From: G963665975 sp963665975
Lineage (GTDB): Bacteria > Bacteroidota > Rhodothermia > Rhodothermales > Bin80
Assembly: GCA_963665975.1 (NCBI GenBank)
Contig: OY762508.1
Location: forward strand, 806,001-870,000
Direction: 5' to 3'
Length of the DNA stretch: 64,000 nt
Shown here piece after piece: positions 10,601-19,302 of this stretch. The position numbers and the translations under genes are program-made. The number at the start of each line of letters is the position of its first letter. Position 1 is the first letter of the stretch. The notes under the pieces are model-generated. The model did not search any database, was not told the DNA's origin, and saw nothing but the letters and a program-made list of their open reading frames with translations.

Positions 10601-12517
10601 TTACAGGGCGCGGGTGACCACAAAGGCTTCGGCGCCGAAGAATTCGGGCAAGCCCAGCCTGTTCAGGGCTTCGGCCGTTCCGGTATTTCGGTCGCGGGCG
10701 CGCTGCCAGAACTCCCGCTCATCATATGCGCCTGGAAACATGGCACGGTCCTTCTGGCTCTCGTGTTTGAAGATCGCCTCGATCTTGCGGGCCATTTCCG
10801 TCTTGGACAACGGCATGAAGACATCGGCCTGGTGGATGTCCCATTCCTGCCACGCTCCTCGATACAGCCAGACCTTGGGATGGTGCTCCGGCGAATGTTC
10901 CGCATGATACCGGTCCAGCGCTCTCTTGATGGCGACATAGCACATGCGATGGGTGCCGTGCGGATCGGACAAATCGCCTGCGACGAAGATATGATGCGGA
11001 CGCCGCTCGGCAAGCAGATCGTATACGATCCGCACATCATCCTCCCCGACCGGATGCTTTCGCACCTTCCCGGTCTGATAAAAGGGCAGGTCGATAAAGC
11101 GGGCATGGTCAGCGGTCAGGCCCATAACTTCAATCCCCGAGACAGCCTCGGCATACCGGATGCTGGCCTTTAATTTCTGCACGGGCTCCAGATCCACCTG
11201 GCCGGGCCGCTTGCGGCGCATGAAGTCCAGCAGGTGATCCTTGCATGTCTGGAACGTGGTGAGCGCCTCGCTGGGCAACCCCATGTCAACAAAGCTCATT
11301 TCCACAAACCCCAGATAGCGGCGCACATCCGCATCGAAGACAGCAACGGACCCATTCGTCATATAGGCGACAATTATGTCATTGCCGTTCCGCACCAATT
11401 TGTCGAGCATCCCGCCCATCGAAATCACGTCATCATCGGGATGCGGACTGAAGAGAACGATGCGCTCTTCTTCGGGAAGGTCCGTTTGGTAGGCAATTGA
11501 CTGCCGAAGATCATCGAAGATGCGCAAGCACAGCTCGTCAATGTCCGGGTGGGCATAGACGAGGCTGTGGAGGTGGTGACTATGAAAATCGGACGCCTCC
11601 AGGCGCAAAAGCGCCTTGCCGACCGTTTCCGAAAGCCAGATCACCGCTCGCTTTGCCATGGGAGAGTCCCATACAAGATCCTGTACGATCCACGGAGTCT
11701 GCTCGCGCGTAAGACCGCTTGCGGCCGCACGATCGACATAGAAGGCCGCATTGGGGTGGTCCTGCAGATACGAGGCGGCGACGCCTTCACTTGTCGGGTT
11801 CTCGACCGCGCGCCGAATAATGCCCGACTTGTGTTCTCCGGTGGCCAACAGAATGATCTCCCTGGCGTCGAGGATTGTGCCCACACCGATGGTAAGTCCC
11901 TGTCGTGGGACATTCTCCGCGCCATAGAAATCGCTGGCAGCGTCCTTGCGGGTGATCTCATCCAGGATCACGATTCTCGTGCGCGTATTCGGTCCGGAGC
12001 CAGGTTCGTTGAAGCCGATATGACCGCTCCGACCGATACCCAACAGCACGAGGTCCATTCCACCAGCATCTCGGATGGCCTTCTCATATGCCGCGCAGTA
12101 CCGATCCACTGCATCGGATCCGAGATCACCCTGTGGAATGTAGATCTGTTCTTCCGGGATGTTAACATGGTCAAACAGGTTTTCGCGCATGAACCGGTGA
12201 GCACTCTGTAACCCGTCTGGATCCATCGGGTAGTACTCGTCCAGGTTGAACGTGACAACGCTTGAGAAATCAAGCCCTTCCTCCAGGTGCATACGCACCA
12301 GGTGCTTGTATAGGCCGATCGGCGTGGAGCCACTGGGTAATCCCAGGACGGCCATACGTCCTTCCCTGGCGCGCGCAGTGATCAGCGTCGCGACTCGTTC
12401 TGCTACCTCTTGTGCGATCTCATAGGGTTCGTCGAAGATGCGCACGGGCACGCGTTCACGCTGGGCCCCCCGTTCCGCGGGGAGTCTTCTGTTTCCTTTG
12501 TCTGCAGACAAACACAT
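10601..12517 (-). CDS. NagB-PIG-L fusion: glucosamine-6-phosphate deaminase-like protein with LmbE-type deacetylase domain
   Basis: The 638-residue protein joins two enzyme-like domains. Residues about 25-270 are NagB-like, with GLPSGSTPIGLYKHL, the NLDEYYPM active-site segment and GIGRSGHIGFNEPGSGPNTRT. Residues about 350-620 are a PIG-L/LmbE domain, with the zinc motif SPHPDDD (HPDD) and a later DPHGTH His motif. Similar long fusions are known in Bacteroidota and are usually annotated as glucosamine-6-phosphate deaminase. The pairing would fit deacetylation plus deamination of an N-acetyl amino-sugar phosphate. That coupling is an inference and has not been shown for this protein. It is cytoplasmic, monocistronic, and convergent with msrA. 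Confidence 0.9.
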   Translation of the reverse strand: MCLSADKGNRRLPAERGAQRERVPVRIFDEPYEIAQEVAERVATLITARAREGRMAVLGLPSGSTPIGLYKHLVRMHLEEGLDFSSVVTFNLDEYYPMDPDGLQSAHRFMRENLFDHVNIPEEQIYIPQGDLGSDAVDRYCAAYEKAIRDAGGMDLVLLGIGRSGHIGFNEPGSGPNTRTRIVILDEITRKDAASDFYGAENVPRQGLTIGVGTILDAREIILLATGEHKSGIIRRAVENPTSEGVAASYLQDHPNAAFYVDRAAASGLTREQTPWIVQDLVWDSPMAKRAVIWLSETVGKALLRLEASDFHSHHLHSLVYAHPDIDELCLRIFDDLRQSIAYQTDLPEEERIVLFSPHPDDDVISMGGMLDKLVRNGNDIIVAYMTNGSVAVFDADVRRYLGFVEMSFVDMGLPSEALTTFQTCKDHLLDFMRRKRPGQVDLEPVQKLKASIRYAEAVSGIEVMGLTADHARFIDLPFYQTGKVRKHPVGEDDVRIVYDLLAERRPHHIFVAGDLSDPHGTHRMCYVAIKRALDRYHAEHSPEHHPKVWLYRGAWQEWDIHQADVFMPLSKTEMARKIEAIFKHESQKDRAMFPGAYDEREFWQRARDRNTGTAEALNRLGLPEFFGAEAFVVTRAL

Positions 12518-12656
12518 GGCAGACCCTTGTTGGAGGTGAATGAATTTGCCGAACCGCTTCTGGCCTTTACACGATTCGCATTGCTACATGCGCCTCCAGT
12601 CAGGCGGTCAGACTAGGATTTCGCAGAAAACTGACAAACGCCCCCGTTCGGCAAAC

Positions 12657-12687
12657 TTGAGCGTGTGTAACCGATTTGTTATATTTA
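12657..12687 (+). promoter_or_regulatory. Candidate Bacteroidota-type promoter for the starch-synthase-like gene
   Basis: TTG at 12657-12659 and TATATTTA at 12680-12687 are 20 bases apart. This is close to the Bacteroidota sigma-ABfr pattern (TTG, about 19-20 bases, TAnnTTTG). It lies about 100 bases before the ATG at 12787. The match is by eye only. Confidence 0.35.
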
Positions 12688-12786
12688 CGATGCCGTTTTT
12701 CTGCAGCTAAGCTTCCGTATCAGCCAAGCTACCATATCTCGGTGCATATGGTAGAAGGCTACTCCATTCAAGACCGTAATTAATGT

Positions 12787-13563
12787 ATGTCGCAGTTGAC
12801 TAGAGTCCTATTCGTTTCCGGTGAAGTTGCTCCCTTTGCTAAAGTCTCCGATACCGCAGCCCTTGTACGAAGGCTCCCTGAAAGCCTGCATGGCAGCGGA
12901 GCATATGAAACCCGTACAATGATGCCACGCTACGGCACGATCAGCGAACGAAGAAATCGACTGCACGAGGTGATACGGCTTTCTGGTAGCACCATACGAA
13001 TGGGGAATCGTGCAGAAACGCTCAAGGTCAAGGTTGCTTCCATTCCGGGTATCCGGCTGCAGGTCTATTTTATGGATAGCGTGCGCTTCTTCAAGCGGAA
13101 GGGCCTCCATAGCGACAAGCAGGGCAAACTGTTCCCGGATAATGCAGAGCGCGCGCTGTTCTTCGGGCGCTCTGTTGTGGAAACCATCCGCAAGCTCCAG
13201 TGGAAGCCGGATATCGTGCACGCGTTCGGATGGATCAGCGGACTCTTGCCCCTGCTTCTGGCTACCGAGTATTCCTCGGAACCGCTATTTGAAGATGTAA
13301 AGATCATTTTTACACCCGATGATATTGATCCCCACGCCACGCTATCTGGCGCGTTGGTCAAGAAGATGAACCTGTCAATGAACGGAAATGCTACCGGACT
13401 CGGCATGAATGAAATCGGGCTCCGATATGCGGACGCCGCGGCATTCCCGCCTTCATTGGAGGCCAACCCGGAAGATGCCATACAATTCAGCATGGAGCCG
13501 GATAAAATGATGCAGCAGGCGATTGACCTCTATGAAGCCGCGCAGAGTGAACTGACCGTCTGA
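12787..13563 (+). CDS. Stand-alone starch/glycogen synthase catalytic-domain-like protein (GT5 N-terminal half)
   Basis: The 258-residue protein contains only the N-terminal GT5 domain of glycogen synthase. The segments RVLFVSGEVAPFAKVSDTAA, MMPRYGTISERRNRLHEVIR and PDIVHAFGW are recognisable. True glycogen synthases are about 470-500 residues and carry the ADP-glucose loop KTGGL. Here that position reads KVSDTA, and the whole GT1-type C-terminal half is missing, so it is unlikely to make glycogen. Bacteroidota commonly encode such a short paralogue next to a DUF4270 lipoprotein, as here (next gene at 13711). A regulatory or scaffold role is possible. Function is unassigned. Confidence 0.82.
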   Translation: MSQLTRVLFVSGEVAPFAKVSDTAALVRRLPESLHGSGAYETRTMMPRYGTISERRNRLHEVIRLSGSTIRMGNRAETLKVKVASIPGIRLQVYFMDSVRFFKRKGLHSDKQGKLFPDNAERALFFGRSVVETIRKLQWKPDIVHAFGWISGLLPLLLATEYSSEPLFEDVKIIFTPDDIDPHATLSGALVKKMNLSMNGNATGLGMNEIGLRYADAAAFPPSLEANPEDAIQFSMEPDKMMQQAIDLYEAAQSELTV

Positions 13564-13710
13564 ACCAATTGATCACACTATCGTTGTAGATCTGGCCCCT
13601 GTCGGCCGGATGCAACATGCCCGGCGGGGGTGTTGATACGATACGCCCGGCCGGCGCATATACGAAATTTCAATTCCCGGCGTTACGCTTTTCTGATCTT
13701 CGCCTTTCGA

Positions 13711-14835
13711 ATGGCCCGCATGCATCAATCGGGATTTCTGTTATTGAGTCTGGTCCTCTTTGTCTCCTGCGACAATCCGACTTCTGAAATCGGTCTCGGG
13801 CTCCTCGAAGAAGGAATCGAGCCGGTCGTGACCACCGTAAATCCGACGGTCTTTGACTCGGGAACTCTTCGCGACATCACGGGCGCGGTGCCGCGCATGC
13901 TTGTCGGGCATGTCGTTGACCCGCTTCTCGGTGCCATTGTCTCGACTGGCTATATAGATTTCGAAGGCGCATTTCCGGAAGACAATACATCAGATCTGTC
14001 AAACGTGCAGCTGGAGCTTGGCGTAGACTATGTTTACGGAGACACCACGGAGGCCGTAACCGTTGACCTGTTCGAGCTTACCGAAGACTGGCCAGCCATT
14101 GGCAGGCGTGCAGACACCGTGCTCACAGTCGGACCGCTGGTGACCACGTTTACGTTCGCCCCCACCGACACACTCGTCACGGTCTTGTTGCCTAAAGCGT
14201 GGGTAGATGGAAGAACGGAAACGCTGCGCAGCGCGGATTTTGCTACGCTCTTCCACGGGTTCGCTCTGCAGCCTGCCGGCGGTAACGCGGTCGTAGGATT
14301 CAGAGCGGAGCGGAGCAGGCTGCATCTTCGCACAACGGGGGACGCCGTGTCCTATTTGACGGTGCGAGCTCTCTCCGGAATCGTCCGCCAATCAGAGCGC
14401 TCGGCGCAGGATCCTCTGGTGACGTTTCAGGACGGCATCGGCCCCGGTGTCCGCATTATTTTTGATTTCTCCACCTACGCGGATACGCCCATAAACGGCG
14501 CGTTCGTTAGAATATTTGCAGACACTGTCTCGACGCTTGCGACACCCGAACATTTTGTGCGTCCGCTCGCCCGTAATTTGCAGCTTGTCGTGGTCTCTGA
14601 TCCCGACGAGCCTGTCATACTTATCGCACAGGCCACACTTTCGGATGCCGGCGCCTATCGGTTCATTGGCGCTGGCCTGCGCTCCTTCTTCCAGGGAATA
14701 CTGTTCGGCGACGAAACTTTCGAGCACCTTGAGTTGCGCGCGCCCTATTTGGAAAATTCCATCGACGCCATCCTGTTGCACGGTCCCGCCTCGCAGCAGC
14801 GTGCGCCGGAAGTCGTTTTCATCCTCTCGCCGTAA
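13711..14835 (+). CDS. DUF4270-like lipoprotein
   Basis: The start at 13711 is chosen because a lipoprotein signal follows immediately, ending in LFVSC near residue 20. A longer frame from 13630 would place about 27 extra residues before the signal. The 374-residue protein has the DUF4270 flavour: a short N-terminal motif after the lipid Cys (NPTSEIGLGLLEEG), a TVFDSGTLRD segment and long beta-rich stretches. In Bacteroidota this family is encoded directly after the stand-alone starch-synthase-like protein, which supports the call. It is probably an outer-membrane-anchored surface or periplasmic protein of unknown role. It is spaced 6 bases before the next gene, so the two are likely co-transcribed. 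Confidence 0.65.
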   Translation: MARMHQSGFLLLSLVLFVSCDNPTSEIGLGLLEEGIEPVVTTVNPTVFDSGTLRDITGAVPRMLVGHVVDPLLGAIVSTGYIDFEGAFPEDNTSDLSNVQLELGVDYVYGDTTEAVTVDLFELTEDWPAIGRRADTVLTVGPLVTTFTFAPTDTLVTVLLPKAWVDGRTETLRSADFATLFHGFALQPAGGNAVVGFRAERSRLHLRTTGDAVSYLTVRALSGIVRQSERSAQDPLVTFQDGIGPGVRIIFDFSTYADTPINGAFVRIFADTVSTLATPEHFVRPLARNLQLVVVSDPDEPVILIAQATLSDAGAYRFIGAGLRSFFQGILFGDETFEHLELRAPYLENSIDAILLHGPASQQRAPEVVFILSP

Positions 14836-14841
14836 GCACCG

Positions 14842-16167
14842 ATGCTCCCGATCCTGCACCGTGTTTCCAATGCGAGGGCGCATGTGTCGTCGCTTGGGTT
14901 GCTATTGATCCTCGTAGCAAGCGCGGCCGCGCAGAGCCGGGACGACGGGTCTGTGTATTCACGATTTGGTCTTGGAGAGCTGCGTTCGTTTTCTTCGTCG
15001 CAAACACAGGCTATGGGAGGCGGCGGGACCGCGATGTGGTCATACAACTATACCAATTTCGACAACCCGGCCGCTTGGAGCCGGCAGCTCCTGGTGCGGG
15101 CTGCCGTAGGGATGCGCTTCGACCGCATTCGCAGCGAGGACGCCGCAAGTCAGACCGAGAACCTGACCGCAGGATCACTGAGCGCGGTGCAATTCGGTAT
15201 ACCGATCAAGGCCAATGTGCTGGGCATTGGGCTCTCCTATGCACCGCTTACGCGAACCAATTACCATATATCCACGCAAGGGGCGCTCATTACGGATCCA
15301 GTACATGACGACACCACGAACTACCGGATCGATTATGAGGGTTCCGGCGGCCTCCAGCGCGCGCGCATCGGGCTTGGCATCCGCCCTTTTTCCGGGGTGA
15401 GCATTGGAGCCACCTCCGACTTTATTTTTGGCATAACGGAAGAGGCGCGACGCACAACATTCCAGTCAGATAACTTCGCACAGACGTATCTGGCAAGCAG
15501 TACGCGAATGTTCGGCTGGACCGCCAGCTTTGGCGTGATCGCCCACAAGAACAACCTGCTGACCGAGCAGGACGACCTGTCCATAGCTGCACGGCTACGC
15601 CTGCCTGCCGTGCTGAAGGGCAACCGGGCGCGAACGCTCGGAGAGAGCCTTAATAGGGACACGCTGGGGACACAGCTTCGCGGAGATGTGCGGATCCCCA
15701 TGAGCGTCGGCTTCGGCGTTGCCTATTACCTGCAGAATAGATGGATTTTTACCGTCGACGGCCTGTATGAGCCGTGGACTGATTTTGAGAGTGATTTATC
15801 ACTGCCCGGTTACGTTCCAAATACGATCAACAACATGCGGAACCGCCGTCGCTTTTCGGGGGGATTCGAATTCCGGCCTGCCGGGGCGAGTCTCCTCGAT
15901 TCGTACTTCCGCCGTGTGGCATATCGACTCGGATTTTATTATGATGGTGGTTACGTCTCACCTACGCAAGATGCGGACATTTCCACACTTGCGGTGACAG
16001 GCGGCATTAGTCTTCCGGCACTGTTGCCCGGAACGCGCTTGGACGTTAATTTCGCACTAGGCTCAAGAGGCTCCGCAGACCGTTCGTTGGTTCAAGACCA
16101 ATTCGTCACCCTGTCCGCCACGCTGAATATCGGTGAGCGCTGGTTCGTCAAACGGAAACTCCAGTAA
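14842..16167 (+). CDS. Outer-membrane beta-barrel protein, FadL/OmpP1-like
   Basis: The 441-residue protein has a signal peptide (SLGLLLILVASAAAQS) and then YSRFGLGEL and QAMGGGGTAM, an N-terminal pattern typical of FadL/OmpP1-like barrels in Bacteroidota. The remainder alternates short aromatic-rich beta strands and ends in a strand with RWFVKRKLQ. No specific substrate motif is visible. It lies between the DUF4270-like lipoprotein and a TPR protein on the same strand with small gaps, so the cluster may encode an envelope complex. Transport of hydrophobic compounds would be a guess from the family. Confidence 0.72.
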   Translation: MLPILHRVSNARAHVSSLGLLLILVASAAAQSRDDGSVYSRFGLGELRSFSSSQTQAMGGGGTAMWSYNYTNFDNPAAWSRQLLVRAAVGMRFDRIRSEDAASQTENLTAGSLSAVQFGIPIKANVLGIGLSYAPLTRTNYHISTQGALITDPVHDDTTNYRIDYEGSGGLQRARIGLGIRPFSGVSIGATSDFIFGITEEARRTTFQSDNFAQTYLASSTRMFGWTASFGVIAHKNNLLTEQDDLSIAARLRLPAVLKGNRARTLGESLNRDTLGTQLRGDVRIPMSVGFGVAYYLQNRWIFTVDGLYEPWTDFESDLSLPGYVPNTINNMRNRRRFSGGFEFRPAGASLLDSYFRRVAYRLGFYYDGGYVSPTQDADISTLAVTGGISLPALLPGTRLDVNFALGSRGSADRSLVQDQFVTLSATLNIGERWFVKRKLQ

Positions 16168-16214
16168 CGGTCGCATGTCTTATTGTATACCTCCACGCTA
16201 ATTCCCCCAGTCGC

Positions 16215-17510
16215 ATGCATTGCTCCGTTTCAAGGCAACGGCATTTCCGTGCGTCCTGCGCACTGATTCTTGTCTATCTGACCTTCTCGCTCCTGTCCGA
16301 GCCACTGCTTGCGCAGCCGGCGGGCGCCAGCAAGGAAACGCGCATTCACTACAGTCTCTACTACGAGAATTACAAGAGCAAGAACTACAAGGATGCCCTG
16401 CCGAACTTGATATGGATTCTCGAGAATGCCCCGGGCTTTCCCCGGAATAAGGATACCAATTTTGATCGCGCCGTAACCGTGTACGAGAGCCTCGCCGAAC
16501 AGGAGGAAGATGAAACCAAGAAAGCAGAATTCCTGAATGAGGCTGTGGCGCTTCATGACAAGGCCATCGAAGCTATTCAGTCCATTGAAGGCGAAATCGA
16601 CGTCTTCGAATGGAAGCGCGACAAGGGACGCTTTATTCAGAAGCACCTCGACATTCTTGGGGAGCACAAAGAGGAGGCGGTCGCGTCCTATCGCAAAGCT
16701 TATGACATCGACCCGAAACGCATTGACCCCTACTATCTGGATGTCATTATCGGCGATATGTATGCGCAGGACAACATCGGAGGAGCGCTCGACTTCCTGC
16801 GTGAACTCAAGGACCTTCGAGGCGAGGAAGAAGGTGTCGAAAACCTGATTCGCAAGTATTTCGCTGTCGTTCCGCCCGACGAGCAAATTGTATTTCTGGA
16901 GGAGCAACTGGCAGCGAGTCCCGACGACATTACTGTAATTCAGCAGCTCTTCGAACTCTACGAGCAGGAGGGTTATCACCAAGAGATGATGGCCCTTGCA
17001 CCCAAAATACTGGCTCTTGATCCTACTCCGGGTGTGCTCCGAATGCTCACGCGCATGTATCTCGAAGACGGCGCGATCGATGAGGCTATTGCCGTATTCA
17101 ACCAGATGAAGGAGTCCCCGGAAGTGGAATTAAAGGCACAGGACTACCACAACATGGGGATCGCACAGCAGGATCTGGAGAAATATGCGGACGCCCGGAG
17201 TTATTATCAGCAGGCCGTCGAAGTGGATCCGGACTATAAGGCTGCCTCGCGAGCTATCGCCGACCTGTACGCCACCGCTGTCGTGCGCTGCGGTGTGAAG
17301 GACCGCGAGCAGGCGGCGGTGTTCTGGCTCATCGCAGATGCCTATTCCAGGGCGGGCGACGCCGCAGGTGCAGCGCGTATGCGCAGCGCATTCCCCACTG
17401 CGGAAGATGTATTCTACGTACAACGGTGGACTAACGGCGAAAGCACGTCCGTTAGCTACAGTTGTCTGGGTCTTACCATTAGCGGAACTACAACGGTACG
17501 TCAGCGCTAA
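16215..17510 (+). CDS. Exported tetratricopeptide-repeat protein
   Basis: The 431-residue protein begins with a signal peptide (hydrophobic ALILVYLTFSLLSEPLLAQP). Helical repeats with TPR spacing follow, the clearest being DYHNMGIAQQDLEKYADARS followed by YYQQAVEVDPDYKAA near residues 315-350 and an earlier EEAVASYRKAYDIDPKRIDP. The C-terminal tail contains two Cys-bearing segments and ends in TVRQR. TPR proteins of this kind act as periplasmic scaffolds. Position directly after the barrel gene suggests a shared operon that starts at the starch-synthase-like gene. Confidence 0.82.
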   Translation: MHCSVSRQRHFRASCALILVYLTFSLLSEPLLAQPAGASKETRIHYSLYYENYKSKNYKDALPNLIWILENAPGFPRNKDTNFDRAVTVYESLAEQEEDETKKAEFLNEAVALHDKAIEAIQSIEGEIDVFEWKRDKGRFIQKHLDILGEHKEEAVASYRKAYDIDPKRIDPYYLDVIIGDMYAQDNIGGALDFLRELKDLRGEEEGVENLIRKYFAVVPPDEQIVFLEEQLAASPDDITVIQQLFELYEQEGYHQEMMALAPKILALDPTPGVLRMLTRMYLEDGAIDEAIAVFNQMKESPEVELKAQDYHNMGIAQQDLEKYADARSYYQQAVEVDPDYKAASRAIADLYATAVVRCGVKDREQAAVFWLIADAYSRAGDAAGAARMRSAFPTAEDVFYVQRWTNGESTSVSYSCLGLTISGTTTVRQR

Positions 17511-17688
17511 CTCTATCCGAGCCGGTGCACCCTCCCCTCTCCCCGCATCGGCAGTATACGCAGAATGCTCACAATGCTCCTCCTGGGAGCACCGGACCTG
17601 CCGGTAGCCATCCGAGCCCCAGGTTGTTACCGCGGTATCAATTCCCCGGCTACGTACATCCATTCCTATCCAGTCACCATTACCAAGC

Positions 17689-18972
17689 ATGTCCTACATC
17701 GACGCCATCACGGCACGGCAGATTCTTGACAGCAGGGGTAATCCCACACTCGAAGTCGACATTTCCACCACAGAGGGTATTGTTGGCCGGGCGGCCGTAC
17801 CGAGCGGAGCCTCTACCGGAGAATATGAAGCGGTAGAACTTCGCGACGGAGATGCGGGCACATATGCGGGTAAAGGCGTGCTGAACGCCGTCGCACACGT
17901 CAACAACGAAATCGCCGCCGCGTTAGCCGAGGCCCCCATCTATGATCAGCCCGGCATTGACCACGCGCTGATTGCCCTTGACGGAACCGCTAACAAGGCC
18001 CGTCTGGGCGCGAATGCCATTCTTGGCGTTTCACTGGCGCTGGCGAAGGCCGCCGCCAACAGCCTGGGCCTCCCGCTCTACCGCTATATCGGAGGCGTTA
18101 ACGCCCGTGTGCTTCCGGTGCCGATGATGAATATCATCAACGGCGGAAGGCACGCCGACAACAAGGTCGACATGCAGGAATTCATGGTGATGCCTGCCGG
18201 GGCAACGACCTTTTCCAAGGCCCTGCGCATGGGCACCGAAGTCTTCCATGCGCTCAAGAAGGTGCTCTCCAGCAAGAGATACAATACATCGGTGGGCGAC
18301 GAAGGCGGTTTTGCACCCGACCTTGGGTCCAACGAGGAAGCGATCGAAGTTATTCTGCAGGCGATCGAAAAAGCCGGATACACGCCGGGCGACGACATGC
18401 ATATCGCGCTCGATCCAGCTGTATCAGAAATGTACCAGGACGGCGCATACGTATTCTGGAAGAGTGACCCGGATCGCAAGCACTCGTCAGAAGACTTGGT
18501 TGCACTGTGGGAGCGGTGGGTCCAACAGTATCCCATCATTTCCATTGAGGACGGCCTTGACGAAAATGACTGGCACGGCTGGAAGCTGCTCACACAAACG
18601 CTCGGGTCGAAGGTCCAACTCGTCGGCGACGACCTGTTCGTCACCAATACGGAACGCCTGAAGCGCGGCATTGTCGAACAAGCGGGTAACAGCATCTTGA
18701 TTAAATTGAATCAGATCGGTACTCTTACGGAAACTCTCAACGCTATTGAACTCGCACACAAGCACGGATTCACCGCCGTGATCAGCCACCGCTCCGGAGA
18801 GACCGAGGATACCACCATCGCCGACCTTGCCGTAGCGACCAATGCCGGTCAGATCAAGACTGGTTCTGCCAGTCGCAGCGACCGCCTCGCAAAGTACAAT
18901 CAGTTGCTGCGCATCGAGGAGCAATTGGGAGACGCCGCCCAGTATCCCGGCCGACAAGCCTTCCGTTTTTGA
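17689..18972 (+). CDS. eno: Enolase
   Basis: Enolase interconverts 2-phosphoglycerate and phosphoenolpyruvate in glycolysis and gluconeogenesis. The 427-residue length is standard. Conserved segments include AITARQILDSRGNPTLEVD, VPSGASTGEYEA, MNIINGGRHADN, the Mg-binding SIEDGLDENDW and VGDDLFVTN, the catalytic KLNQIGT lysine region and SHRSGETED. PPDK, which uses the same metabolite, is encoded at 38.7 kb. FtsB/DivIC follows 12 bases downstream, an eno-ftsB order that recurs in many bacteria. Confidence 0.98.
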   Translation: MSYIDAITARQILDSRGNPTLEVDISTTEGIVGRAAVPSGASTGEYEAVELRDGDAGTYAGKGVLNAVAHVNNEIAAALAEAPIYDQPGIDHALIALDGTANKARLGANAILGVSLALAKAAANSLGLPLYRYIGGVNARVLPVPMMNIINGGRHADNKVDMQEFMVMPAGATTFSKALRMGTEVFHALKKVLSSKRYNTSVGDEGGFAPDLGSNEEAIEVILQAIEKAGYTPGDDMHIALDPAVSEMYQDGAYVFWKSDPDRKHSSEDLVALWERWVQQYPIISIEDGLDENDWHGWKLLTQTLGSKVQLVGDDLFVTNTERLKRGIVEQAGNSILIKLNQIGTLTETLNAIELAHKHGFTAVISHRSGETEDTTIADLAVATNAGQIKTGSASRSDRLAKYNQLLRIEEQLGDAAQYPGRQAFRF

Positions 18973-18984
18973 ACCACCGAACCC

Positions 18985-19281
18985 ATGGCAAAGTCAAAGC
19001 ATCTCCTGCGCCGACCAATCGTCGTGGCCCTAGTGGTCCTCAGTGCAATCTGGTTCGCCTTCCTTGACAGCTACAGCCTTACGCGACGCATCAAGTGGCA
19101 CCACGAGTACGCCTATCTCAGCCGGGAAAATGCCCGGCTGCAGAGTGAAATCGAGATGTTGCAAGTGTTTGCGGATATGGAGCCTACCGATGAAATGATA
19201 GAACGTATCGCGCGCGAGAAATACGGCATGCGTCGACCCGGCGAAACCGTCTATCCAATAGAGAAACACGAACAGCCGTAA
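18985..19281 (+). CDS. Septum formation initiator FtsB/DivIC-like
   Basis: The 98-residue protein has one membrane segment near residues 10-28 and a coiled coil near 40-62 (YLSRENARLQSEIEMLQ). A C-terminal DEMIERIAREKYGMRRPGE motif completes the DivIC/FtsB signature. It is a bitopic division protein that links the FtsQ and FtsL homologues at the septum. Its position just after eno supports orthology. The next gene (ROK kinase) starts 21 bases later. Confidence 0.92.
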   Translation: MAKSKHLLRRPIVVALVVLSAIWFAFLDSYSLTRRIKWHHEYAYLSRENARLQSEIEMLQVFADMEPTDEMIERIAREKYGMRRPGETVYPIEKHEQP

Positions 19282-19302
19282 CGTTGTGGGGACCCGAAGA
19301 AT

